A model generated the notes under the pieces. It saw nothing but the letters and a program-made list of their open reading frames with translations, was not told where the DNA came from and ran no database searches. A stretch of DNA of 41,707 nucleotides from JAGVSV01 sp040766135 (GTDB lineage Bacteria > Bacillota > Clostridia > Christensenellales > Aristaeellaceae): assembly GCA_040766135.1 (NCBI GenBank), contig JAXGRA010000017.1, positions 1 through 41,707 on the forward strand, read 5' to 3'. How positions within the stretch are numbered: the first letter of the stretch is position 1; every line of letters begins with the position of its first letter. Both the position numbers and the translations under genes were made by a program. Of the stretch, positions 1 to 6,136 are shown piece after piece.

Positions 1-113
1 AAGTTGAGGATGGTATACGTAATCAGGATGCCCAGCGCCAGCACAGCGTAGATCAGGCCTTGCTCCAGCGTGCTGGGCAGCGCGGCGACGAATATGTCCA
101 GGATGCGTTGCAT
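1..113 (-). CDS. trpY: ABC transporter permease, N-terminal fragment (TrpY-like)
   Basis: Only the first 37 codons are in the window; the gene runs off the left edge. The ATG is at 111-113, three bases after the trpX stop codon at 117-119, so the two genes are translationally close and co-transcribed. The visible residues (MQRILDIFVA, then LEQGLIYAVLALG, then ITYTILN) match the start of the COG4120 permease family, whose first membrane helix begins LEQGLIYAxLALGVYITYxIL. In the family this is the inner-membrane channel subunit partnering the substrate-binding protein upstream and an ATPase expected beyond the window. The tryptophan assignment rests on the Trp-type T-box in front of the operon and on family precedent, not on this fragment itself. 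Confidence 0.72.
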   Translation of the reverse strand, partial: MQRILDIFVAALPSTLEQGLIYAVLALGILITYTILN

Positions 114-116
114 GAT

Positions 117-1088
117 TTATTTGCCCTCGGTCAGGATGGCGCGCGCAAGCAGGTCGTCCGGGATGGTGATGCCCAATACGTCGCAGGCTTCTTTGTTGAT
201 GTACAGTTCGCTGTCCACTATTTCCACAAACGGCAGGGTGGCAGCGTCTTCGCCTTTGAGCACGCGGGCGGCCAACTCACCGGTCATTTTGCCCAGCGCG
301 ATGTAGTCCAGCCCCTGGGAGGCGACACAGCCCTTGATGACCTGTTCCACCTCGCTGCCAAACACGGGAATACCTGCGATGTCCGACTGCTCCAGCACGA
401 TATCTAAGTACTGCACAACCGTGTTGTCCAGCAGCATGCTCATACAATCTACCTGGCTGATTAACGCGGGTACCGCTAATGCAACGTCAGGGCCGGCTGC
501 GATGCCCTTGGATACAATGCTAAAGCCAAATTCACCGGCCAGCTCCTCATATTCGCTTAGCTGGCGCACGCTGTTGGCCTCGCTGAGGGTATATAGGATG
601 CCGATGGTCTTGGCTTCGGGCAGCATAGCGCGGATGACTTCCAACTGCTTGCGCACGGGCAGCCGGTCGCTGGTGCCGGTAATATTGCCGGTGCCCAGGC
701 CATTTTCCTGTGCAAACCCTTCGCCGATGGGGAAGGACACAGCGCTGTAGATTACCGGAATGCGGTCATCGGCCGTGTTGATGGCCACGGCCGCCATGGG
801 GGTAGCGATGGCGCAGATCAGGTCGCTGCCTCCCTCTACCAGCACGCTGGCCACACTGGCGGCCAGGTCCATGGCCGCGTTGGCATTCTGATAATTGTAG
901 ACAACATTGATCCCTTCTTCAAAGCCGTGCTCCTTCATGCCTAAGATGAAGCCTTCGCGGCAGTTGTCCAGCGATCCATGCACCGCAAACTGTGCGATGC
1001 CTACGTTGTATACTTTGGTCGTTTCAGCCGAAGCAAGGGGGAGGACAGCCAGGGTAACCAACATCAGCACAATAATAAACCGTTTCAT
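117..1088 (-). CDS. trpX: ABC transporter substrate-binding protein, predicted tryptophan binder (TrpX-like)
   Basis: 323 residues. The start at 1086-1088 (MKRFIIVLML) is chosen because AAAGGAG lies about 7 bases upstream and a signal peptide follows directly; the longer open frame to 1160 has neither. The mature part has the COG2984 two-lobed binding fold: YNVGIAQFAVHGSLDNCREG at the N terminus, a middle segment with SFPIGEGFAQENGLGTGNITG, and a second lobe starting near AKTIGILY. Family knowledge: COG2984 proteins with trpY/trpZ partners form a predicted tryptophan importer (TrpXYZ), repeatedly found behind Trp T-boxes. That is exactly the arrangement here (leader 1205-1472). Odd point: the signal peptide ends in an ASA-type signal peptidase I site and I see no lipobox cysteine, unusual for a solute-binding protein of a monoderm. 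Confidence 0.85.
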   Translation of the reverse strand: MKRFIIVLMLVTLAVLPLASAETTKVYNVGIAQFAVHGSLDNCREGFILGMKEHGFEEGINVVYNYQNANAAMDLAASVASVLVEGGSDLICAIATPMAAVAINTADDRIPVIYSAVSFPIGEGFAQENGLGTGNITGTSDRLPVRKQLEVIRAMLPEAKTIGILYTLSEANSVRQLSEYEELAGEFGFSIVSKGIAAGPDVALAVPALISQVDCMSMLLDNTVVQYLDIVLEQSDIAGIPVFGSEVEQVIKGCVASQGLDYIALGKMTGELAARVLKGEDAATLPFVEIVDSELYINKEACDVLGITIPDDLLARAILTEGK

Positions 1089-1204
1089 TTTGTGTTCTCC
1101 TTTAAAATTTGTAGTGGTACCGAGGGGTGAGGCGGCCATCCGGGCACCAGGTGCGCACAAGGCTTTGCTTGTACACGCTTATCATCTCCTCATATGTTTT
1201 GTTC

Positions 1205-1472
1205 GGTATCCCGCAAAAAACGCCCCAAAGCTTGATGCTTTGAGGCGGTAATCCGCGGTGCCACTCAAATTGGCGTAATGCCCACTTGACTCCGTATGCC
1301 GACACATACGCCGCCATGATAACGGGTGCGGATCCCGTCAGCCCCTACTGGGGTAACCGTTGGGGACTGCCCTCGGAAGCCCATTCAACAGGATCGTTCA
1401 TACCGCACTCTCAGCAACGGCGGCTCTCTGAACTGACCGAATTCCTGCGTACTCCTCTTCCTCACAGGTGTT
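1205..1472 (-). promoter_or_regulatory. T-box riboswitch leader, Trp-type (UGG specifier)
   Basis: Reading the minus strand: Stem I helix GGAAG (1457-1461) pairs with CTTCC (1375-1379); the next helix CAGGA (1443-1447) pairs with TCCTG (1389-1393). Between them lies an internal loop AGGAGTACG (1448-1456) opposite TTGAATGGG (1380-1388). This is the specifier loop, with the AGTA element on one side and GAA-TGG on the other, so the specifier triplet is TGG at 1381-1383 (tryptophan). AGAGAG and GCTGAGAG elements follow as in the Stem I tip. The conserved T-box TGAGTGGCACCGCGG is at 1253-1267 and is followed by a terminator hairpin at 1221-1247 with a T6 run at 1215-1220. Known mechanism: uncharged tRNA pairs with specifier and T-box, favouring the antiterminator. 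Uncharged tRNA-Trp would therefore switch on the importer. Confidence 0.9.
1215..1247 (-). terminator. T-box regulated intrinsic terminator
   Basis: Minus strand CGCCTCAAAGC, loop ATCAA, GCTTTGGGGCG (1221-1247), followed by six T (1215-1220). It overlaps the 3' side of the T-box module and would be displaced when the antiterminator forms. It sits 127 bases before the trpX start. Confidence 0.88.
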
Positions 1473-1478
1473 GAAAGT

Positions 1479-1507
1479 ATTATCGGTCACAGTCGCGCGC
1501 CTGTCAA
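1479..1507 (-). promoter_or_regulatory. Promoter of the T-box/trpX transcript
   Basis: Minus strand TTGACA (1502-1507), 17-base spacer, GATAAT (1479-1484). It points into the T-box leader with a predicted start near 1472. It is about 108 bases from the left end of the first insertion sequence, so the promoter is intact. Confidence 0.75.
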
Positions 1508-1609
1508 GCAGAAAGGCAGGATAAAAACATCCGCAAGCGAAGTAGTGAAGCGATATTTTTTCTGGTTGACATAATTGTCATGGTTGGGCCCTTTTGCTCA
1601 GTGCTGTCA

Positions 1610-1615
1610 GCCTGC
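1610..1615. repeat. Left target-site duplication of IS copy 1 (GCCTGC)
   Basis: GCCTGC at 1610-1615 is repeated at 3241-3246 on the other side of the element. A 5-bp duplication with a CCGCGG end is the alternative reading, but copy 2 also extends to 6 bp, so 6 bp is more economical. Confidence 0.85.
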
Positions 1616-1620
1616 CGCGG

Positions 1621-1682
1621 TGCCTCAAGTCAATATGAGCGCGAAAGTTGTAACGATGCCTCACATAAAATGAGCGCGAAAG
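1621..1682. repeat. Left-end double repeat of IS copy 1
   Basis: Two direct copies of a roughly 26-base motif: 1621-1647 (TGCCTCA then ATATGAGCGCGAAAG) and 1657-1682 (TGCCTCA then ATAAAATGAGCGCGAAAG). The inverted equivalents are at the right end (3176-3202 and 3211-3236). In copy 2 the same motifs lie at 27152-27178 and 27188-27213. They are probably transposase binding sites. The outer repeat carries an outward TTGACT, but I see no -10 box at the right distance in the flanking DNA. Confidence 0.8.
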
Positions 1683-1698
1683 TGAGGTAGGGAGCGCA

Positions 1699-1836
1699 GG
1701 AAATTTCTTCGGGGATGGATAGGGAGAGGCCGCCATGATAGGCTTTCTGCCGGGTCAGCCTACCGTAGGGCTGACCCCTTACGCTGACCGGCATGGCGGC
1801 AGAGGCTCCCTGTCCATCCGGAAAGAAGAAATTTCC
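1699..1836. repeat. 138-bp palindrome inside IS copy 1
   Basis: Nested inverted repeats. The outer arms GGAAATTTCTTC / GAAGAAATTTCC are followed by GGATGGA-AGGGAG / CTCCCT-TCCATCC, then GCCGCCATG / CATGGCGGC, and the centre is GGGTCAGCC (1752-1760) / GGCTGACCC (1769-1777). It lies in the non-coding part between the transposase stop (1886) and the left end. The whole stretch is identical in copy 2 (27230-27367), although the rest of the element differs by about 2 percent. There is no T-run, so it is not a standard terminator. It would fold as a long hairpin in the 3' part of the transposase transcript. Confidence 0.85.
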
Positions 1837-1885
1837 GGCATACGCACACAACGTTCCCTTCACCTCCTGACCGTGTCTGCATATG

Positions 1886-3139
1886 TTATGGCACAATGCG
1901 TATCCCACCCATTTGTTTGTTCAGTCGTTTTTCTTTAGCGAGTTCTGCTGCCAGCACCAAATCATCGGTCTTGGATTTGGCTAAGTCTGACAAGATGCAT
2001 TGCAGACGGACAATATCGCGTGTCAGTTCGGCGGGATTGATGGAATCTCTGTACGCGATAAGCTCCTGCGCCTGTTGGGGAGATAGTATCTGCGCATCCA
2101 GCAACCGCTCCAGGGGTGTTTTCGGTTCATCATAGATGCGCTTGCGCCTGCCGACTGCATCCGTTTTCCAGCCTATGGGTTTCCGGGTGGCGGTAAAGTA
2201 ATTCGTTTTCAGGCAGACCAACCGCCACAACTCCGCCAATGTTTCGCGTTCCTCTTGGGTATCATAGCGGAAGTAGAAACCATATCGGCGCACGATGTGA
2301 TTGTTCTTGGACTCCACATGCGCCTGATCATTTTTCCTGTAGGGACGAGCGCGAGTAAAAAAGATCCCTTTTTCTGCCGCCCAGTTGAGCACATCGTAGT
2401 TAATCAGTTCGCTTCCGTTATCACAATCCAACCCCTCCACCTGGTAAGGGATGGCGTCCAATGCTGCATCCAGTCCCTTGCGGATATGGACATGTGCGTT
2501 GTTACGCAGCACTTCCAGATGAACCCAACCAACGATTACATCTGTCATGACCAGAGATCGGGCAAACTCTCCTTTCAGCGTGGGCCCACAGTGCGCCACT
2601 GTATCTACCTCAAAGAACCCCGGTTCAGGCGGCATCTCATCTCCAGCCTTGCGAATCTGGATGCTGTTCCTGAGCAGAACACCCGGCTTGGTGGTACTGA
2701 TTCCTTTCAAACGTAAACGTTCACGCTCTTCTTTCAGGTAGCGGTCTACGGTCGCCGCACTCATTTGGAGTAATTCCTGCTTCACCTCCTCAGACCATCC
2801 ATGTTCGTTTAACACCAGTTCTCCATGTGCCTCCAGCGAAGCAATCCATTGCGGCAAATCGGCTACCAGATACTTCCCACAGGGCTGATACATGACGCGC
2901 CACAACCAGACCAGTTTCTCCTTGGCTGCTGGACTATATTTGGTTGCTCGGTTTCGTCTGCGATCCATGCGCGGCACATGCTTGTTGCCCAGTGTAGGCG
3001 AGGTGAGATACCGCCTGGCTGTCGACCTGCCTAAGTTTGTACTCTGGCAGAAAGTATCTAGGATGCTGCCTTTCTCCTTTTTGCTGCCTCGTTGATACGA
3101 TCCCTTTAGTTGCTTGGTGACCTCAATTCTTGTCGCCAT
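1886..3139 (-). CDS. DDE transposase of the 1625-bp insertion sequence, copy 1
   Basis: 417 residues from the ATG at 3137-3139 (MATRIEVTKQ), chosen because GAAAGGGAAAG lies just upstream; an in-frame ATG at 3157 has no ribosome binding site. The N terminus has a helix-turn-helix-like stretch (STNLGRSTARRYL) and a basic region. The rve catalytic core has Asp in FFEVDTVAHCG, Asp in LDCDNGSE and Glu in AHVESKN, with exactly 35 residues between the second Asp and the Glu (DD35E). Known role: cutting and joining of the element ends. The enzyme is intact, so the element may be active. The family resembles proteins annotated simply as integrase-catalytic-domain transposases; I do not place it firmly in a named IS family. 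Confidence 0.9.
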   Translation of the reverse strand: MATRIEVTKQLKGSYQRGSKKEKGSILDTFCQSTNLGRSTARRYLTSPTLGNKHVPRMDRRRNRATKYSPAAKEKLVWLWRVMYQPCGKYLVADLPQWIASLEAHGELVLNEHGWSEEVKQELLQMSAATVDRYLKEERERLRLKGISTTKPGVLLRNSIQIRKAGDEMPPEPGFFEVDTVAHCGPTLKGEFARSLVMTDVIVGWVHLEVLRNNAHVHIRKGLDAALDAIPYQVEGLDCDNGSELINYDVLNWAAEKGIFFTRARPYRKNDQAHVESKNNHIVRRYGFYFRYDTQEERETLAELWRLVCLKTNYFTATRKPIGWKTDAVGRRKRIYDEPKTPLERLLDAQILSPQQAQELIAYRDSINPAELTRDIVRLQCILSDLAKSKTDDLVLAAELAKEKRLNKQMGGIRIVP

Positions 3140-3175
3140 TGATACTTTCCCTTTCATTCAATCAGCATACTACTC

Positions 3176-3236
3176 TTTTCGCGCTCATTCTTATTTGAGG
3201 CACCACTGTCGCTTCGCGCTCATTTTATATAAGGTA
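3176..3236. repeat. Right-end double repeat of IS copy 1
   Basis: Read on the minus strand, the outer repeat (3211-3236) is TACCTTATATAAAATGAGCG and onward, and the inner repeat (3176-3202) is TGCCTCAAATAAGAATGAGC and onward. They mirror the left-end pair. Copy 2 has the same two motifs at 28707-28733 and 28742-28767. Confidence 0.8.
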
Positions 3237-3240
3237 CGCC

Positions 3241-3246
3241 GCCTGC
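3241..3246. repeat. Right target-site duplication of IS copy 1 (GCCTGC)
   Basis: Partner of 1610-1615. The next base, 3247, is the first T of the TTGACA -35 box of the tRNA-Ser promoter. Confidence 0.85.
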
Positions 3247-3276
3247 TTGACAAAAGGGCCTTGTTCGCGTTACGAT
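3247..3276 (+). promoter_or_regulatory. Promoter of tRNA-Ser
   Basis: TTGACA (3247-3252), 18-base spacer, TACGAT (3271-3276), 12 bases before the tRNA 5' end. The -35 box starts at the first base after the IS target duplication, so the insertion left the promoter core intact but replaced everything upstream. Confidence 0.75.
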
Positions 3277-3288
3277 ACGCCACGCCAT

Positions 3289-3377
3289 GCAGAGGTATCG
3301 AAGAGGTCATAACGGGGCTGACTCGAAATCAGTTTGGCTGAAAGGCCACGTGGGTTCGAATCCCACCCTCTGCGCCA
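3289..3377 (+). tRNA. tRNA-Ser (anticodon CGA)
   Basis: Acceptor GCAGAGG (3289-3295) pairs with CCTCTGC (3367-3373), discriminator G, encoded CCA at 3375-3377. Anticodon stem GCTGA/TCAGT closes the loop CTCGAAA with anticodon CGA at 3324-3326. The long variable arm (GGC...GCC) is that of a class II tRNA. The T arm GTGGG-TTCGAAT-CCCAC is canonical. It decodes UCG. Confidence 0.95.
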
Positions 3378-3379
3378 AT

Positions 3380-3417
3380 CCGGTAATCGTTGTACCATCG
3401 GCGATTGCCGGTTTTTT
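3380..3417 (+). terminator. Terminator after tRNA-Ser
   Basis: CCGGTAATCG (3380-3389) pairs with CGATTGCCGG (3402-3411) with one G-T pair, followed by TTTTTT (3412-3417). Confidence 0.9.
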
Positions 3418-3537
3418 CTTTGTGTGGAATGATTCATGCCATTTTTATTGTGCGCAATGCCCGATGTTTTAGGCATGGTGCCCGGCCTGTATAGGGGTCA
3501 AATGCAACACGATGCTACACGGAATGCAACACGAAAG

Positions 3538-3588
3538 TCATTCAAAAAGCGCTTTAAGGCGGTCGTTGATAGTCTGGGTGCTGTCAAA
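3538..3588 (-). pseudogene. C-terminal remnant of a tyrosine recombinase (integrase)
   Basis: Minus strand 16 codons FDSTQTINDRLKALFE and a stop (TGA at 3538-3540), with an in-frame stop directly upstream (3589-3591). The tail resembles the last residues of many phage/ICE integrases (a variable helix ending in an xLKxLF-type tail before the stop). Its place directly downstream of a tRNA gene is where such integrases normally sit. I read it as the scar of an excised or decayed integrative element. The peptide is short, so the call is tentative. The rest of 3418-3624 shows no other gene. Confidence 0.4.
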
Positions 3589-3624
3589 TCAAATTCGCAA
3601 CTTTAGGTTGTTTAGTAAGTTAAG

Positions 3625-4293
3625 CTATATCGCTTTAGTGCCTGCGCAATCAGGATACGTGCAAGACAATGAACACAGGGCGCATAAATAATTAAGCCCA
3701 TCACCATCATGCTTGCTTTTTGTGGCACATTTTTTATAGTCAATCAGTTCACTTCTGTGCACGTTCACATGCCAAGGCTGTCCTGTAATCAATCCATGCG
3801 GGCAAGCTTTCACACAGATGTCACATGCGTTGCACTTGCTGACAACTTCACCGGTAAAAACAGGCGTGTCAAAATCAATCAACAGGCAGGAGATTCTTAC
3901 GCGCTGGGCGTATTTTTCGTGTACGAACACATCGTTTTTTCCGATAAAGCCCAGTCCGGCATGGATGGCCGCCCATTTATATGAAAACTCCGCAAGGTGC
4001 TCGCCATCGTCCTTAGGAGAAGCCGGAGGCGTTGCATACTTGACGGAGTTTTTATCAAGAAACTTTTTGAACTCGGCCATTTTATCACTATGCTCTTTGC
4101 GAAGCGATTCAGACATGTGAAAGAACTCAACAGGGTTGTACATATAGGTTAAATCAGGATATGGCATCAGCGAAACAACAGCACATTTGCACCCGGTTTT
4201 ATCAGCCAAGCTGCTGTCAATAGCAGAAAAACCAAAAAGCGACTCATCCTTGAAAATCGCTTTCAAGCAGTCAAGAAGCGAGTTGACAGTCAA
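3625..4293 (-). CDS. Double [4Fe-4S] cluster protein, QueG-like
   Basis: 222 residues from a TTG at 4291-4293, chosen because AGGAGG sits 10 bases upstream and no ATG in frame has one. The central motif WAAIHAGLGFIGKN is the hallmark of the epoxyqueuosine reductase/COG1600 family. It is followed by CNACDICVKACPHG (first cluster, CxxCxxCxxxCP) and a C-terminal C...CALCSLSC set (second cluster). The N-terminal half is much shorter than in QueG (about 310-380 residues) and the segment preceding AGLG lacks the usual PVLE-type residues. It is therefore probably a relative of unknown substrate rather than true QueG. Codon use is visibly more A+T-rich than its neighbours, and it lies beside an integrase remnant, which suggests acquisition by transfer. 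Confidence 0.75.
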   Translation of the reverse strand: MTVNSLLDCLKAIFKDESLFGFSAIDSSLADKTGCKCAVVSLMPYPDLTYMYNPVEFFHMSESLRKEHSDKMAEFKKFLDKNSVKYATPPASPKDDGEHLAEFSYKWAAIHAGLGFIGKNDVFVHEKYAQRVRISCLLIDFDTPVFTGEVVSKCNACDICVKACPHGLITGQPWHVNVHRSELIDYKKCATKSKHDGDGLNYLCALCSLSCTYPDCAGTKAI

Positions 4294-4320
4294 TAGTTCA
4301 TCCCTCCTTATATAGCACAT

Positions 4321-4346
4321 CCCCCGGAAACTTACGCTTCCGGGGG
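4321..4346. terminator. Strong hairpin between the secreted-protein gene and the QueG-like gene
   Basis: CCCCCGGAA (4321-4329) pairs with TTCCGGGGG (4338-4346). Nine pairs, very G+C-rich, 20 bases after the stop of the gene at 4367. There is no T-run on either side, so termination efficiency is uncertain; it may protect the 3' end of the upstream mRNA. Confidence 0.5.
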
Positions 4347-4366
4347 ACAATACTGTTATCTGTTTG

Positions 4367-5986
4367 TTACGGCTGAGCGGGCTCAGCGGTCATGCTCTGA
4401 ATCATCATGGTAATAATGCCAGCTTCTTCGGGCAGGGCGACCTTCAGGTTTTCCAGCACTGCGGGCAGGCCTTGGGTCATCAGCACGCCAGTAAGTTGCT
4501 CTGCATCAGCGTCGGTGGTGTCTTCGGTGATGACAAAACTGTTGGTGCCGGCGGGCACGGCCGCAGGCTGCTCGTCAGTTTCGGTCAGCGCGAAGGTTAC
4601 CGTCACCAGGGGAGCGGGGGAGAGCAGCGACAGCGTCAGCGTGCCGGACTGATCTACCTTGTCACCCAGGGCAGACTGTGCATCCATCGAGATGCCCAGG
4701 TATATCTGGCCCATGCCCTCCATCGGCGCGCGTACATCCATTGCGACCTTGCTACTCACAGCAGTTTCGCTGGCCTGAGAGTTGATCTTGAGGTTAATCA
4801 GCATAGCAGTCTGATCTTCACCATTGAGTACAGCGTTGTGCAGTGCGGCCCAGTCGGTGCCTTCGGAGGCAACGGGTGCCTCGCCTGTTGCAGGTGCCTC
4901 GGTAGCGGTGCCTTCGGGCGCCTTGGTGGACAACGAAACAGTCTCTTCCTGTACGGTAGCACCGGTATAATCGGATTCTGCCTTGACCAGGACAGCGATC
5001 GCAATGTCAACATTCTTTTCGTCACCCTTGATGACTACTGTGGCAAACATCGGCTGGTCGCCGCTCTCGGAGGTTTCAATTTCCAAGTATGCCGGAGCGG
5101 TCGTATCGGACGGCGAGGAATAATATTTAACCGTTGCGATATGGAAGTCAGCCGTTGCTTTCATGTTGGCAACAGCGGCCTCCATCTGGCTGATTAGATC
5201 AGCAACAGTGGGGATTTCTTCACTGCTGCCTGTGGCCGCATTGGTAGCCGCCGCGGTTTGCATATACTCCGTCAGCATTGCCTGTGCTTTGGTATCGGCC
5301 TTGAATACGGTGAGCACTTGGTTCAGGAACTCCGCCACGGCATGGCTGGTGACGGGAACGGTAGCCAGCGCTTCAAAAGTAGCTACACCTTCTACAGCAT
5401 AGGAACCTTGCTCCATCTGGGCACCGGGCAGCACTTGCTCGGTGAAAAAGGTGCCGATGGCTTCCAGATAAGGGGCCACCATCGCCTGTGCTTCAGCGTC
5501 GGTGAGGCTTTGTGCTACGGAACCCTGTTGCATGCCGGCCATCACCTGTTGCAGCATAGCCTGATCCAGCGTCACAGTGGTATCGGGCAACAGGTTGGTA
5601 GCATAGCTGTTTTCCATGGTTTCGGGGTTGAGGGTACCCTGCAGGGTAATCACCTCGCCTGCGTCCGTGCCAATACGGGCGGACACTGCGGACTTGTTGT
5701 ACACCACGCTGGTTTTCAGCTTGTTGATAGTGTCCAAAATAGCCGTTACCATGGTCTGGGTGCTTTCATCGCTACCTCCTCCCATGGCCATACCCATCAG
5801 GGACGCCGCAACGTCATTATTTAATGTGACGTCTAAATCCATCTTGATGGTGGCACCGCGCTCCAGGGCGCTTTGCACCGTTACCACGGGTTGTACTGCA
5901 GGGGCTTCGGCTTGGGCAAAGGCCACAACAGACAGGAACATGGCGGCCGCCATTACCATGGCGATTAGTTTTCTTGTCATCCTCAT
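4367..5986 (-). CDS. Secreted protein of unknown function, third of three related genes
   Basis: 539 residues. Start at 5984-5986 with AGGAGG six bases upstream. A clear signal peptide (MRMTRKLIAMVMAAAMFLSV, cleavage near AQA-EAP) is followed by a protein with no lipobox and no further membrane helix. The N-terminal half is beta-strand/helix with TIKMDLDVTLNND. A Thr/Glu/Pro/Ala-rich linker (about residues 350-375) leads to a second beta-rich half (INLKINSQASETAVSSKVAM). I recognise no catalytic motif. The layout (signal peptide, amphipathic beta strands, short C-terminal helices) resembles the two genes upstream at 6137 and 7684, though direct similarity is weak. It has its own promoter at 6029-6057. 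Exported carrier, wall or substrate-binding functions are possible but unsupported. Confidence 0.75.
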   Translation of the reverse strand: MRMTRKLIAMVMAAAMFLSVVAFAQAEAPAVQPVVTVQSALERGATIKMDLDVTLNNDVAASLMGMAMGGGSDESTQTMVTAILDTINKLKTSVVYNKSAVSARIGTDAGEVITLQGTLNPETMENSYATNLLPDTTVTLDQAMLQQVMAGMQQGSVAQSLTDAEAQAMVAPYLEAIGTFFTEQVLPGAQMEQGSYAVEGVATFEALATVPVTSHAVAEFLNQVLTVFKADTKAQAMLTEYMQTAAATNAATGSSEEIPTVADLISQMEAAVANMKATADFHIATVKYYSSPSDTTAPAYLEIETSESGDQPMFATVVIKGDEKNVDIAIAVLVKAESDYTGATVQEETVSLSTKAPEGTATEAPATGEAPVASEGTDWAALHNAVLNGEDQTAMLINLKINSQASETAVSSKVAMDVRAPMEGMGQIYLGISMDAQSALGDKVDQSGTLTLSLLSPAPLVTVTFALTETDEQPAAVPAGTNSFVITEDTTDADAEQLTGVLMTQGLPAVLENLKVALPEEAGIITMMIQSMTAEPAQP

Positions 5987-6028
5987 TAGTTTCCTCCTTC
6001 AGGCAGAGTTACTGCCAAATCTATGCTA

Positions 6029-6057
6029 ATTATACTTGACCTTGTGCACTTAATCAA
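6029..6057 (-). promoter_or_regulatory. Promoter for the gene at 4367-5986
   Basis: Minus strand TTGATT (6052-6057), 17-base spacer, TATAAT (6029-6034), about 43 bases before the start codon. It separates this gene from the upstream pair. Confidence 0.7.
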
Positions 6058-6081
6058 CTTGTGAATAACCTGCACAGATGA

Positions 6082-6108
6082 TTTTTTACAGTGCCTTATT
6101 GTAAAAAA
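6082..6108. terminator. A+T-rich hairpin downstream of the gene at 6137
   Basis: TTTTTTACA (6082-6090), loop GTGCCTTAT, TGTAAAAAA (6100-6108). The symmetrical stem gives an A-tract/T-tract on both strands. It lies 29 bases after the stop of the 6137-7681 gene and before the next promoter, a plausible but weak terminator. A tandem GTGTGAAAGC repeat lies beside it (6111-6129). Confidence 0.4.
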
Positions 6109-6136
6109 TGTGTGAAAGCGTGTGAAAGCACAGCCG

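Larger units (their letters stand above)
1616..3240 (-). mobile_element. Insertion sequence, copy 1 (1625 bp, 6-bp target duplication GCCTGC)
   Basis: Ends were set by comparison with the second copy (27147-28771). The element starts CGCGGTGCC and ends GGTACGCC, and is flanked by the direct repeat GCCTGC at 1610-1615 and 3241-3246. It contains one transposase gene (1886-3139, minus), two subterminal repeats at each end, and a 138-bp palindrome between the transposase stop and the left end. The two copies have identical length and differ at about 29 positions by eye (about 98 percent identity). The right end lies directly before the tRNA-Ser promoter; the left end lies about 108 bp upstream of the trpX promoter. 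I cannot assign an IS family with certainty; the transposase is an rve-type DDE enzyme. Confidence 0.93.

Noticed and set aside
1102..1317. A minus-strand frame of 71 codons upstream of trpX.
   Set aside because: It lies wholly within the T-box leader and terminator; structured RNA explains the sequence.
1381..1395. Alternative T-box specifier ATC (isoleucine) in GAACGATCCTG.
   Set aside because: That TCCTG pairs perfectly with CAGGA at 1443-1447, so it is helix, not loop; TGG lies in the loop opposite AGTA.
1570..1583. Short palindrome TGACATAATTGTCA upstream of the IS, operator-like.
   Set aside because: Only five pairs, with no promoter placed to be controlled by it.
1628..1633. Outward-facing TTGACT at the left end of both IS copies, which could create a hybrid promoter toward trpX or cysE.
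   Set aside because: No -10-like hexamer occurs 16-18 bases further out in either flank.
1630..1851. A 73-codon minus-strand frame inside the IS (copy 2: 27161-27382), starting at TTG behind a perfect AGGAGGTGA.
   Set aside because: It runs through the palindrome and the left end repeats, and every base change between the two copies within it alters a residue, unlike the transposase. I see no sign of selection as a protein, though the strong ribosome-binding-like site is curious.
3270..3476. A 68-codon minus-strand frame with GWDSNPRG-like text.
   Set aside because: It is the reverse complement of the tRNA-Ser gene, a well-known source of false proteins.
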